A stretch of DNA of 64,000 nucleotides from Nocardia tengchongensis (GTDB taxonomy: Bacteria > Actinomycetota > Actinomycetes > Mycobacteriales > Mycobacteriaceae), in contig NZ_CP074371.1 in NCBI RefSeq assembly GCF_018362975.1, positions 620,001 through 684,000 of the forward strand, written 5' to 3'. The notes under the pieces were generated by a model that did no database searches, was not told the origin of the DNA, and saw only the letters and a program-made list of their open reading frames with translations. The translations under genes were made by a program, and so were the position numbers. Within the stretch, counting starts at the first letter, position 1, and each line of letters begins with the position of its first letter. Of this stretch, positions 56,621 through 64,000 are shown in pieces.

Positions 56621-58753
56621 GTGGGTGACGATCGGTACGGGCGTACGCCACGGCCCGGAGGTCGCGCACCTTGGGAGCGCTACTCCGAGGACGCGGACGA
56701 CCCGGCGCGCGCCGGCCGCCGCTCCCGGCACACCGACGACGCCGAGTCCGCCGCCGCCCCGATCTCCGTGCAGGACCTCGTCGAGCGGGTGGACAGCGAG
56801 CGGCTCTCCCGCCGCCGGCCCCGCCCCGAATCCGGCGACCCGGCCACCGGCAGCACCGCCGAGCGCTCGACAGCCGGACCGGTCACGCAGGCCCCGGCCC
56901 CGAACGCCGCACCCGCCGCCGGATCCCGGCCCGCCGGAACCCAGCCGGCCCCGGCCACGCCACCCCAGCCGGAATCGAACGCCGGCTCCCAGCGGACCCC
57001 CCGCGACGACAGTCACCTCCGACGCGTGGCCGCGCCCGGCAACAATCGGAAGGTGCGGCGCGCCGACCCGACGGCCGATCTCGTCACCGACGAACTGCCC
57101 CCGATCACCGAGGCCATCCCCGCGCCGACCGTCGCCGGCCGCACCCGCGCCCTGTTCAGCCGCCCGGTCGCCTCACCCGCCGACTACCCGACCACCGCGC
57201 TCCCGGCCTCCGTGGGATCCGCAGGGGCCGGCTGGGCTTCGAGTCCGCGCCGGCACCGCAACCGGCGGCTGTACCTGGCCCTGCGCGGCACCCTGGCCAC
57301 GTTCGCGGTGCTCGCGCTGCTGGTGACCGCCGGTGGCTGGAGCTATCTGCGCGCCAAGGACAACAACTTCCAGCAGGTCGTCGCGCTCGACCCCAACAGC
57401 GCCGATGTGGTCGACGCCGACGGGCAGACCGGTGACGAGAACTTCCTGATCGTCGGCACCGACACCCGGGCCGGCACCAACAGCACGCTCGGCGCGGGCA
57501 GCGTGGACGACGCCGAGGGCGCGCGCTCCGACACCGTCATGCTGGTCAACATCCCGGCCAACCGGTCCCGCGTGGTCGCCGTGTCCTTCCCCCGCGACCT
57601 GGACGTGTCCCGTCCGATCTGCGAGGGCTGGGACAACGACAAGGCCGCCTACACCGGCCAGAAGTTCCCGGCCGCGGACGGCGACAAGCTCAATGCCACC
57701 TACGCGCTGGGCGGGCCGAAATGCCTGACCAAGGTGATCACCAAACTTTCGGGCTTGAAGATCAACCACTTCGTCGGCATCGACTTCGCCGGGTTCGAGT
57801 CCATGGTCGACGTGGTCGGCGGCGTCGAGGTGTGCACCACCAAGCCGCTGGTCGACGAGGTCCTCGGCACCGTGCTCACCACCCCGGGCAAGCAGACGGT
57901 GAACGGTTCCACCGCACTGGACTACGTGCGCGCCCGCCACGTCTACGGCGAGGAGCGCAGCGACTACGACCGCATCAACCGGCAGCAACGGTTCCTGTCC
58001 TCGCTGCTGCGCAGCGCGCTGTCGAGCAAGGTGCTGTTCGACCCGGGCAAGCTCAACGGGTTCATCGACGCCTTCGCCAAGCACTCCTTCATGGACAGCG
58101 TCACCACGAAAGACCTGCTGACCCTGGGTCGTTCGATGCAGAAGATGCAGGCCGGTGCCATCACCTTCCTGACCGTCCCGACCGCGGGCACCACCTCCTA
58201 CGGCAACGAGATTCCGCGGGAGTCGGATATCAAGGCCATCTTCCGCGCCGTCATCGACGATCAGCCGCTGCCCGGTGAGAAGAAAACCGAGGCCCCCGCG
58301 ACCACCACCAGCCCACCCGCGGCCAAACCCAAACCGGCGGCGGTCGAGCCGAGCACCGTCTCGGTGCAGGTGTCGAACGGGTCGGGTCAGGGCGGCCTGG
58401 CGGGCAGCACCGCGACCAAGCTGGCCGCGCAGGGCTTCCGGATCTACAGCACCGGCAATTACTCCGACGGCGTCTCCGCCAAGACCATGGTCCGCTACTC
58501 CAGCGGCCACGAGGCCGACGCCGGGACGGTGGCCAGCGCCATTCCCGGCGCGATCCTGGAACCGGCGAGCGGGCTGGGCAGCATTGTCGAGGTCGTGGTG
58601 GGTTCCGATTTCGCGGGCGCCGTCAAAACGCCGACCGGCTTCGGGCAGGCCCTGCCGGACACGCCGAGCGATACCGGCGGTCCCAGTGCGGCTCCGGTCA
58701 CACTTCCCTCCGATCTCGAGCACGTGAACGCGGCCGACGACCTATGTAAGTAG
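56621..58753 (+). CDS. LytR-CpsA-Psr (LCP) family wall-polymer ligase
   Basis: A 710-aa membrane protein. Residues 1 to about 205 are cytosolic, disordered and Pro/Arg/Ala-rich; one membrane helix at about 210-232 (LRGTLATFAVLALLVTAGGW); then an LCP domain with NFLIVGTDTRAG, ARSDTVMLVNIP, AVSFPRDL, GGVEVC and DYVRARHVYG holding the Arg and Asp that bind polyprenyl pyrophosphate; finally a LytR_C domain from about residue 575 (VSVQVSNGSGQGGLAG). LCP enzymes join arabinogalactan or teichoic polymers to peptidoglycan. Relative of Rv0822c. GTG 56621 follows GAGG at good distance; TTG at 56618 is less likely. Confidence 0.92.
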   Translation: MGDDRYGRTPRPGGRAPWERYSEDADDPARAGRRSRHTDDAESAAAPISVQDLVERVDSERLSRRRPRPESGDPATGSTAERSTAGPVTQAPAPNAAPAAGSRPAGTQPAPATPPQPESNAGSQRTPRDDSHLRRVAAPGNNRKVRRADPTADLVTDELPPITEAIPAPTVAGRTRALFSRPVASPADYPTTALPASVGSAGAGWASSPRRHRNRRLYLALRGTLATFAVLALLVTAGGWSYLRAKDNNFQQVVALDPNSADVVDADGQTGDENFLIVGTDTRAGTNSTLGAGSVDDAEGARSDTVMLVNIPANRSRVVAVSFPRDLDVSRPICEGWDNDKAAYTGQKFPAADGDKLNATYALGGPKCLTKVITKLSGLKINHFVGIDFAGFESMVDVVGGVEVCTTKPLVDEVLGTVLTTPGKQTVNGSTALDYVRARHVYGEERSDYDRINRQQRFLSSLLRSALSSKVLFDPGKLNGFIDAFAKHSFMDSVTTKDLLTLGRSMQKMQAGAITFLTVPTAGTTSYGNEIPRESDIKAIFRAVIDDQPLPGEKKTEAPATTTSPPAAKPKPAAVEPSTVSVQVSNGSGQGGLAGSTATKLAAQGFRIYSTGNYSDGVSAKTMVRYSSGHEADAGTVASAIPGAILEPASGLGSIVEVVVGSDFAGAVKTPTGFGQALPDTPSDTGGPSAAPVTLPSDLEHVNAADDLCK

Positions 58754-58864
58754 TGCGTCCGCCCGACCTGCGGGAACTGCGACGACTTTGCCGGGACCGA
58801 CCGGCACCCAGGTTTTACCCACCGTTGGTGACTTGGTCAGCGACGCGCACTAATGTCTTGACTC

Positions 58865-59536
58865 ATGCGTGTCATCTACAACGAACAAATGGCCGAGCTC
58901 GCCGATCTGCTCGGCGGCATGGCCGGGCTCGCCGGATCGGCGATGGAGCGGGCCACCCAGTCCCTGCTCACCGCCGATCTCGAGCTCGCGGAGCAGGTGA
59001 TCAGCGAGTACGACCGTATTGCCGAGATGATCCAGCTGGCCGAGGAGAAGGCGTTCGCGCTGCTCGCCCTGCAGGCCCCGGTCGCCGGAGATTTGCGGCA
59101 GGTCGTCAGCGCCATCCAGATCGTCTCCGATGTGAACCGGATGGGCGTGCTGTCGCTGCACGTGGCCAAGATGACCCGGCGCCGCTTCCCGGCCCACGCC
59201 GTGCCCGAGGCCGTCAACAGCTACTTCGCCGAGATGGGCCGCGTCGCGGTCAAGATGGGCGCCACCGCCAAGGAGGTGCTGGAGACCCGCGATCCCGAGC
59301 GGGCCGCCAAGCTCACCGACGACGACGAGGCGATGGACGACCTGCGCAAGCACCTGTTCACGCTGATCATGGACCGCGACTGGCAGTTCGGTGTCGCCGC
59401 GGCCGTGGACGTGGCGCTGCTGGGCCGCTACTACGAGCGCTTCGCCGACCACGCCGTGGAGATCGGCCGCCGCGTCGTCTTCCTGGTCACCGGCGTGCTG
59501 CCGCCGGACCCGGATTCGGAGAAGGAAAGCATCTAA
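58865..59536 (+). CDS. phoU: Phosphate-system regulator PhoU
   Basis: A 223-aa all-helical protein of two PhoU repeats: [19 protein letters not shown] to [23 protein letters not shown], then MATLIMDRD-like second half and [22 protein letters not shown]. PhoU binds metal clusters, restrains the PstSCAB transporter and signals phosphate status to the sensor kinase. Like mycobacterial PhoY2 (Rv0821c), it follows the LCP gene. A TAATGT -10 box ends 8 nt before the ATG. It is convergent with the MFS gene, and the pst genes lie beyond that. Confidence 0.95.
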   Translation: MRVIYNEQMAELADLLGGMAGLAGSAMERATQSLLTADLELAEQVISEYDRIAEMIQLAEEKAFALLALQAPVAGDLRQVVSAIQIVSDVNRMGVLSLHVAKMTRRRFPAHAVPEAVNSYFAEMGRVAVKMGATAKEVLETRDPERAAKLTDDDEAMDDLRKHLFTLIMDRDWQFGVAAAVDVALLGRYYERFADHAVEIGRRVVFLVTGVLPPDPDSEKESI

Positions 59537-59554
59537 CTCACGAAACGACACGCA

Positions 59555-59582
59555 GGTGCCGGTCCGACATCGGACCGGCACC
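59555..59582. terminator. Bidirectional terminator, 13-bp perfect stem
   Basis: GGTGCCGGTCCGA at 59555-59567 and its complement at 59570-59582, loop of two, between convergent phoU and MFS genes. Confidence 0.75.
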
Positions 59583-59590
59583 GAGTCGTA

Positions 59591-61225
59591 TCAGTGGTCC
59601 GATTCCGCTGTCCCGGAATCACTCTCACGCCAGCCCAGCAGTACCGAACGGCCCCGCTCCGGCCGCCACGGCAGCGCCAGCGCGACGATGATCGCGCACC
59701 CCACCAGCGTGCCGACCGCGATGTAGGAGGCCGTCTCCGAGCCCTGCATGGCCGCCACCTTCATGGCGTGGATCAGGTCCGCCTTCGCCGGCGCGAACAT
59801 CGGATTCACCGGCGCCTTGACGATCTCGAGCACGCTGATCGGCGTATTGCTCGCCAGTTCCTTCTGCTGCGAGTTCATGATCTGGCCCGGGATCCCGGCG
59901 ATCCGGTTGCCGATGTGGTTCGCGTAGACCGATGTCATCACCGAGCCCAGCACCGCCACCCCGAGCGCGCCGCCCACCTCGCGCGTGGTGTCGTTGACCG
60001 CCGAACCCGCGCCCGCTTCCGCCAAAGGCACCGCGCCCATGATGGATTCGGTCGCCGGACCCTGAACGATGGCGAATCCCAGGCCCATCAGGATCATGGA
60101 CACCACAACCGGTCCCAGATAAGGGGTTTCGACCGTGGTGCGGCCCGCGATGTACATGGCCACGGCCAGGGTCAGCAGTCCGGACACCACCATGGCCGTG
60201 GTGCCCAGCCGCTGCGCCAGCAGGGTCGCGATGGGCGCGCCGAATCCGACCGCCACCGCGAACGGCAGTGAGTGGATGCCGAATTCGAGCGGCGACAGTT
60301 CCTTCACGCCCTGGAAGTACTGGGTGATCAGGAACAGGAATCCGAACGCCGCGAAGTAGGACACCGTGATGGCCAGCGAGGGCAGCGCGAAGCGGCGGTT
60401 GCGGAACAGTCGCATGTTCAGCACCGGCGCGGGCACCCGCAGTTCCCAGGCCACGAACGCGGCCAGCAGCGCGGCCGAGAGCAGGTAGCCCGCCAGGCTT
60501 TCGGTGGCGAGCCAGCCGTGCTTGGGGGCCTCGATGATGGACCACACCAGCGCGGTCACGCCGGCCAGGGACAGCAGGATGCCGATCCGGTCGAGCCGAT
60601 CCACGTGCGGTGCACGGGATTCCGGCACGGTGACCAGGACCGCGATGATGGCCACCAGCGCCACCGGGACATTGATCCAGAACACCGAGTGCCAGGAGTA
60701 GTACTCGAGCAGCCAGCCGCCGACGGTCGGTCCGATGGCGATCGCGATACCGGCCATGGCGGTCCACAGCGCGATGGCGGCCGCGCGCTCGCGGGCTCCG
60801 GTGAAGATATTGGTGAGCAGCGCCAGGGTGGCCGGGAAGACCACGGCCGCGAAGACGCCCATGCCCGCGCGGGCGGCGATGACCTGGCCGAGTCCGGAGG
60901 ACAGCGCGCCGGCCGCGGACATGACGGCCACGCCGCTCAGGCCGATGATCATGAACAGGCGTCGCCCGTACCGGTCGCCGAGGTGTCCCATGGCGAGCAG
61001 CAGGCCGGAGAAGGCCAGGGTGAACGCGTCGACGATCCATTGCAGGCCGCTCATGTCGGCGCGCAGCTGTACGGCCATGGACGGCAGGGCCACATTGACC
61101 AGTGTGTTGTCCAGGACCACCAGCAGTTCCGCGAGGCAGATGGCGATCAGGGCCGCCCATTTGGCTCGTTGCGGCAATCCCGCCGCGGCTGGTCCGGATT
61201 CCAAGCTCGCCGTTGAGACGGTCAT
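59591..61225 (-). CDS. DHA2-family MFS drug exporter (EmrB/QacA type)
   Basis: A 544-aa protein with about 14 membrane helices. Family motifs: LLVVLDNTLVNVALPSM in helix 1 (motif D1), GHLGDRYGRRLFMIIG (motif A) and GPTVGGWLLEYYSWHSVFWIN (motif C). It would pump drugs or metabolites out by proton exchange. ATG 61225 is favoured over 61231 because TAAGGAG then sits 6 nt away. A perfect TetR-type palindrome lies just upstream. It separates phoU from pstB, which are adjacent or close in relatives, so it looks like an insertion into the phosphate block. Confidence 0.92.
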   Translation of the reverse strand: MTVSTASLESGPAAAGLPQRAKWAALIAICLAELLVVLDNTLVNVALPSMAVQLRADMSGLQWIVDAFTLAFSGLLLAMGHLGDRYGRRLFMIIGLSGVAVMSAAGALSSGLGQVIAARAGMGVFAAVVFPATLALLTNIFTGARERAAAIALWTAMAGIAIAIGPTVGGWLLEYYSWHSVFWINVPVALVAIIAVLVTVPESRAPHVDRLDRIGILLSLAGVTALVWSIIEAPKHGWLATESLAGYLLSAALLAAFVAWELRVPAPVLNMRLFRNRRFALPSLAITVSYFAAFGFLFLITQYFQGVKELSPLEFGIHSLPFAVAVGFGAPIATLLAQRLGTTAMVVSGLLTLAVAMYIAGRTTVETPYLGPVVVSMILMGLGFAIVQGPATESIMGAVPLAEAGAGSAVNDTTREVGGALGVAVLGSVMTSVYANHIGNRIAGIPGQIMNSQQKELASNTPISVLEIVKAPVNPMFAPAKADLIHAMKVAAMQGSETASYIAVGTLVGCAIIVALALPWRPERGRSVLLGWRESDSGTAESDH

Positions 61226-61239
61226 CCGCATCTCCTTAC

Positions 61240-61255
61240 TAAACCGATCGGTTTA
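61240..61255. promoter_or_regulatory. TetR-type operator upstream of the MFS exporter
   Basis: TAAACCGATCGGTTTA is a perfect 16-bp palindrome 15 bp before the ATG, overlapping the expected transcription start. Its form is typical of operators bound by TetR repressors of efflux pumps. No TetR gene adjoins it. Confidence 0.75.
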
Positions 61256-61364
61256 CCAACGGAGTCAGACTAACTGTGACCGACGGTTGCACACAATCCC
61301 CCGGGCCACCTATGACGGACGCCACAAAGCAGCCGCTCACACGGCCGCTACCTGCACCAATGAA

Positions 61365-61392
61365 ACGACCCCTGCCATAAGGCAGGGGTCGT
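61365..61392 (-). terminator. Terminator of the pst operon
   Basis: ACGACCCCTGCC at 61365-61376 pairs perfectly with 61381-61392, loop ATAA, followed on the minus strand by GTTTCATT. Confidence 0.8.
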
Positions 61393-61412
61393 AGACGCCG
61401 GAAGGTCTGTTT

Positions 61413-62189
61413 TTAGCCGAAACGACCCGAGATGTAGTCCTCGGTCTGCTTCTGCGACGGGTTCGAGAAGATCTTCTCGGTCTCGTCGATCTCGATCAGC
61501 TTGCCGGGCTTGCCCTGCGCCTCCAGGTTGAAGAAGGCGGTCTGGTCACTCACACGCGCGGCCTGCTGCATGTTGTGGGTGACGATGACGATGGTGAACT
61601 CCTTCTTCAGCTCGGTGATCAGATCCTCGATCGCGAGCGTGGAGATGGGGTCCAGCGCCGAACACGGCTCGTCCATGAGCAGCACGTCCGGCGACACCGC
61701 GATGGCGCGGGCGATGCACAGACGCTGCTGCTGACCACCGGAGAGGCCGCCGCCCGGCTTGTCGAGGCGGTCCTTGACCTCGTTCCAGAGGTTGGCGCCG
61801 CGCAGCGACTGCTCGGCCACCTCGTCGAGCTGACCCTTGTTGCGCACACCCTGCAGCTTCAGCCCGGCCACCACATTGTCGCGAATCGACATGGTGGGGA
61901 ACGGGTTCGGCCGCTGGAACACCATGCCGATGGTGCGGCGCACACCGACCGGATCGACCTGGGCGCCGTAGATGTCCTCGCCGTCGAGCAGCACCGCGCC
62001 CTCGACGCGGGCCTCCGGGGTCACCTCGTGCATGCGGTTCAGGGCGCGCAGCACGGTCGACTTGCCGCAACCGGACGGACCGATGAACGCGGTCACGCTG
62101 CGCGGCAGCACCGTCAGCCCGACATTGGCGACCGCGTGGAACTTGCCGTAGTAGATATTGAGGTCTTTGACGTCAATTCGCTTGGCCAT
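61413..62189 (-). CDS. pstB: Phosphate ABC transporter ATP-binding protein
   Basis: A 258-aa ABC ATPase. Walker [21 protein letters not shown]-loop [14 protein letters not shown], signature [14 protein letters not shown], Walker [16 protein letters not shown] and the switch His in IVTHNMQQA. The long NPFP Q-loop and the length are diagnostic of PstB. Last gene of pstC-pstA-pstB here, followed by a terminator. It powers high-affinity phosphate uptake. Confidence 0.97.
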   Translation of the reverse strand: MAKRIDVKDLNIYYGKFHAVANVGLTVLPRSVTAFIGPSGCGKSTVLRALNRMHEVTPEARVEGAVLLDGEDIYGAQVDPVGVRRTIGMVFQRPNPFPTMSIRDNVVAGLKLQGVRNKGQLDEVAEQSLRGANLWNEVKDRLDKPGGGLSGGQQQRLCIARAIAVSPDVLLMDEPCSALDPISTLAIEDLITELKKEFTIVIVTHNMQQAARVSDQTAFFNLEAQGKPGKLIEIDETEKIFSNPSQKQTEDYISGRFG

Positions 62190-62201
62190 CAGTCTTTCCT
62201 T

Positions 62202-63101
62202 CTATCGGTTCCGCGTCAGCAGCTTCTTGACCGCCGCGGCGGCGACGTACAACAGCGCGATGATCAGGATCAGGGTCAGCGCGGCACCCCAGATACGCTC
62301 GCGGCCGGCGGGCTCGGGGTTCGACAGCTCCTGGTACATCAGCAGCGGAAGCGAGGCCATATTGCCGTTGAAGACATCCATGTTGATGGCCTTCGAGTAT
62401 CCCACCAGCACCAGCACCGGCGCGGTCTCACCCATGACACGGGCGACGGCCAGCAGCATGCCGGAGATCATGCCCGGCAGGGCGGTCGGAATCACGATCC
62501 GCACAATGGTTTTCCACTTCGGGATACCGAGTGCGTAAGAGGCTTCCCGCAATTCGTCGGGCACCAGCTTGAGCATCTCCTCGGTGCTGCGCACCACCAC
62601 CGGCAGCATCAGCAGCACCAGGGCCAGCGACACCGCGAAGGCGCTCTGCGGGTTACCGAAGGTGGCGATCCACAGCGCGAAGATGAACAGCGCCGCCACG
62701 ATCGAGGGCACACCCGCGAGGATGTCGACCATGAAGGTGGTGGTCTTGGCCAGCCAGCCCCGGCCGTACTCGACCAGGTACACCGCGGCCATGATGCCCA
62801 GCGGCACCGCGATCACCGCGGCCATGCCGGACTGCACGATGGTGCCGTAGATCGCGTGATAGACACCGCCGGTGCGCTGTTCGGGCAGCACGCCGTTCTG
62901 CGACTTGGTCCACCAGTCCAGCGAGGCGACGATGGCCCCGCCCTTCTGGAGCACCACGAACAGCACCCACAGCAGCGGCACCAGCGCGAGGCCGAAGCAC
63001 AGCCACACCAGGCCGGTGGCGATGTTGTTCTTGAGCCGGCGAGCCGGGCTGACGTGCCGGAAGGTCGGCGCCTTGATCGGCTTGTCCAGTGTGGTGGTCA
63101 T
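62202..63101 (-). CDS. pstA: Phosphate ABC transporter permease PstA
   Basis: A 299-aa permease with six helices. The EAA loop is [20 protein letters not shown], followed by [24 protein letters not shown]. The ATG overlaps the pstC stop by 4 nt, and pstB starts 12 nt after its stop. Membrane partner of PstC. Confidence 0.96.
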   Translation of the reverse strand: MTTTLDKPIKAPTFRHVSPARRLKNNIATGLVWLCFGLALVPLLWVLFVVLQKGGAIVASLDWWTKSQNGVLPEQRTGGVYHAIYGTIVQSGMAAVIAVPLGIMAAVYLVEYGRGWLAKTTTFMVDILAGVPSIVAALFIFALWIATFGNPQSAFAVSLALVLLMLPVVVRSTEEMLKLVPDELREASYALGIPKWKTIVRIVIPTALPGMISGMLLAVARVMGETAPVLVLVGYSKAINMDVFNGNMASLPLLMYQELSNPEPAGRERIWGAALTLILIIALLYVAAAAVKKLLTRNR

Positions 63102-64000
63102 CCGTTGACCTTCCCGCCGGCGGCCAGCCGAGCCAGTGCGTTGACGACGAACGTCAGTGCGAACAACACGAAACCGGCGGCGATGTAGGCGCCGGTCGGC
63201 AACTTCGAGCTGAATTCGGAAGCCGCGGAAGCGATCTTGGAGGCGAAGGTGTAGCCGCCGTCGAACAGCGACCAGCTACCGGCCTTGGTCGAGGTGCGCA
63301 GCACGATGAGGACCGCGATGGTCTCACCGAGCGCGCGGCCCAGGCCCAGCATGGATCCGGCGATGACGCCCGAGCGGCCGAACGGCAGCACGGTCAGGCG
63401 CACCACTTCCCACTTGGTGGCGCCCAGCGCCTGCGCCGCCTCGATGTGCGGGCGCGGGGTCAGGCCGAAGACCTCACGGCTGACCGAGGTGATGATCGGC
63501 AGGATCATCACCGCGAGCACCACGCCCGCGGTGAAGATGGTGCCGCCGCCGGCAATGCTGACATTGCCGTTGGAGAACAGGAACAGCCAGCCCAGGTGCT
63601 GGTTCAGGAAGTCCTGGAAGGGCCCCAGCTTGGGCGCCACGACCAGGAGTCCCCACAGACCGAACACGATCGACGGCACGGCCGCCAGCAGATCCACGAT
63701 GACCGAGAACGGCCGCGCCAGCGCCTTCGGCGAATACTGCGTCAGGAACAGCGCGATACCCACACCGATCGGCACCGCGATCGCCAGGGCGAACAACGAG
63801 CTCAGCACCGTGACCATGAACAGGTCCTTGATGCCGAAGCGCAGGTTGTGGTCGTCCTTGACGTTGAACTCGGTGGTGGTGAAGAAGTTCGCCTTGTTCG
63901 CCATGATCGAGGGCCAGGCCCGGATCAGCAGGAACAAAGCGATCAGGGCGATGGCGGCGACGATGATTCCGCCGGCGGCCGTGGCCGCCGAGCGGAAAGC
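63098..64000 (-). CDS. pstC: Phosphate ABC transporter permease PstC (N-terminus outside window)
   Basis: The frame is open from the window edge (reading [20 protein letters not shown]) to the stop at 63098, about 300 residues. The EAA loop [20 protein letters not shown] and [17 protein letters not shown] identify PstC. The initiation codon and any pstS gene lie beyond 64000. The TTG-like codon near 63937 is internal. Confidence 0.95.
   Translation of the reverse strand, partial: AFRSAATAAGGIIVAAIALIALFLLIRAWPSIMANKANFFTTTEFNVKDDHNLRFGIKDLFMVTVLSSLFALAIAVPIGVGIALFLTQYSPKALARPFSVIVDLLAAVPSIVFGLWGLLVVAPKLGPFQDFLNQHLGWLFLFSNGNVSIAGGGTIFTAGVVLAVMILPIITSVSREVFGLTPRPHIEAAQALGATKWEVVRLTVLPFGRSGVIAGSMLGLGRALGETIAVLIVLRTSTKAGSWSLFDGGYTFASKIASAASEFSSKLPTGAYIAAGFVLFALTFVVNALARLAAGGKVNG

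Overview
This window is high-GC DNA from a mycolic-acid actinomycete, most likely Nocardia or a close relative. The evidence is the codon use, the many GTG starts, DUF families typical of the group, a c-di-AMP riboswitch upstream of a resuscitation-promoting factor, and an IdeR-controlled salicylate siderophore locus of mycobactin/nocobactin type. Much of the gene order recalls the M. tuberculosis Rv0820-Rv0896 chromosome arc (phoU, LCP, dus, desA, dapC, XPB helicase, WYL/helicase-like protein, rpfA, cspB, DUF2771, MFS, DUF3027, gltA2). It reads as ordinary chromosome: I see no insertion sequence, prophage or CRISPR array.

Layout. 1-7.3 kb: end of pdxH, a frameshifted MFS exporter, type II citrate synthase, a 36-aa micropeptide, a G-tract array, an Eis-like acetyltransferase, a large lipoprotein and a YccF protein. 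7.3-17.2 kb: MarR and TetR regulators, a sacsin/Hsp90-like ATPase, DUF3027, glutamine cyclotransferase, MFS and DUF2771. 17.2-22 kb: cold-shock protein, rpf with CRP site and riboswitch, and a frameshifted XPB-associated WYL protein. 22-32.2 kb: LppU-like lipoprotein, a 33-aa micropeptide, an endoglycoceramidase-like GH5, XPB, DUF3239, M1 peptidase, LysE, DapC-like aminotransferase, an ECF41-type sigma factor and an acetyltransferase.

32.3-43 kb: DAHP synthase behind a leader peptide containing Tyr-Phe-Trp-Phe. It is followed by the siderophore starter genes: a MbtB-like NRPS and a salicyl-AMP ligase, divergent around an IdeR box, and a salicylate synthase with two IdeR boxes. Two paralogous short-chain dehydrogenases stand on either side of the NRPS/ligase pair. 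DAHP synthase feeds chorismate to salicylate, so precursor supply and use lie together. 43-48 kb: two acyltransferases of phosphatidate synthesis, polyprenol-phosphate mannosyltransferase, and tRNA-Glu/Asp/Phe. 48.5-51 kb: a gamma-butyrolactone-receptor-like TetR beside a 1.1-kb gene-free stretch, tRNA-Lys and a DUF937 protein. 51-64 kb: acyl-ACP desaturase, MarR, SnoaL-like protein, hydrolase, membrane protein, dus, LCP, phoU, an MFS drug exporter and pstB-pstA-pstC (cut by the window end).

Five reading frames carry single-base indels, all at short homopolymer runs (about 975, 17144-17148, 20451-20455, 40975, 42540). Several hit genes expected to be functional, so sequencing or assembly errors are more likely than real pseudogenes. 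Several starts lie 6-8 nt after a TANNNT -10 box, which suggests leaderless transcripts.
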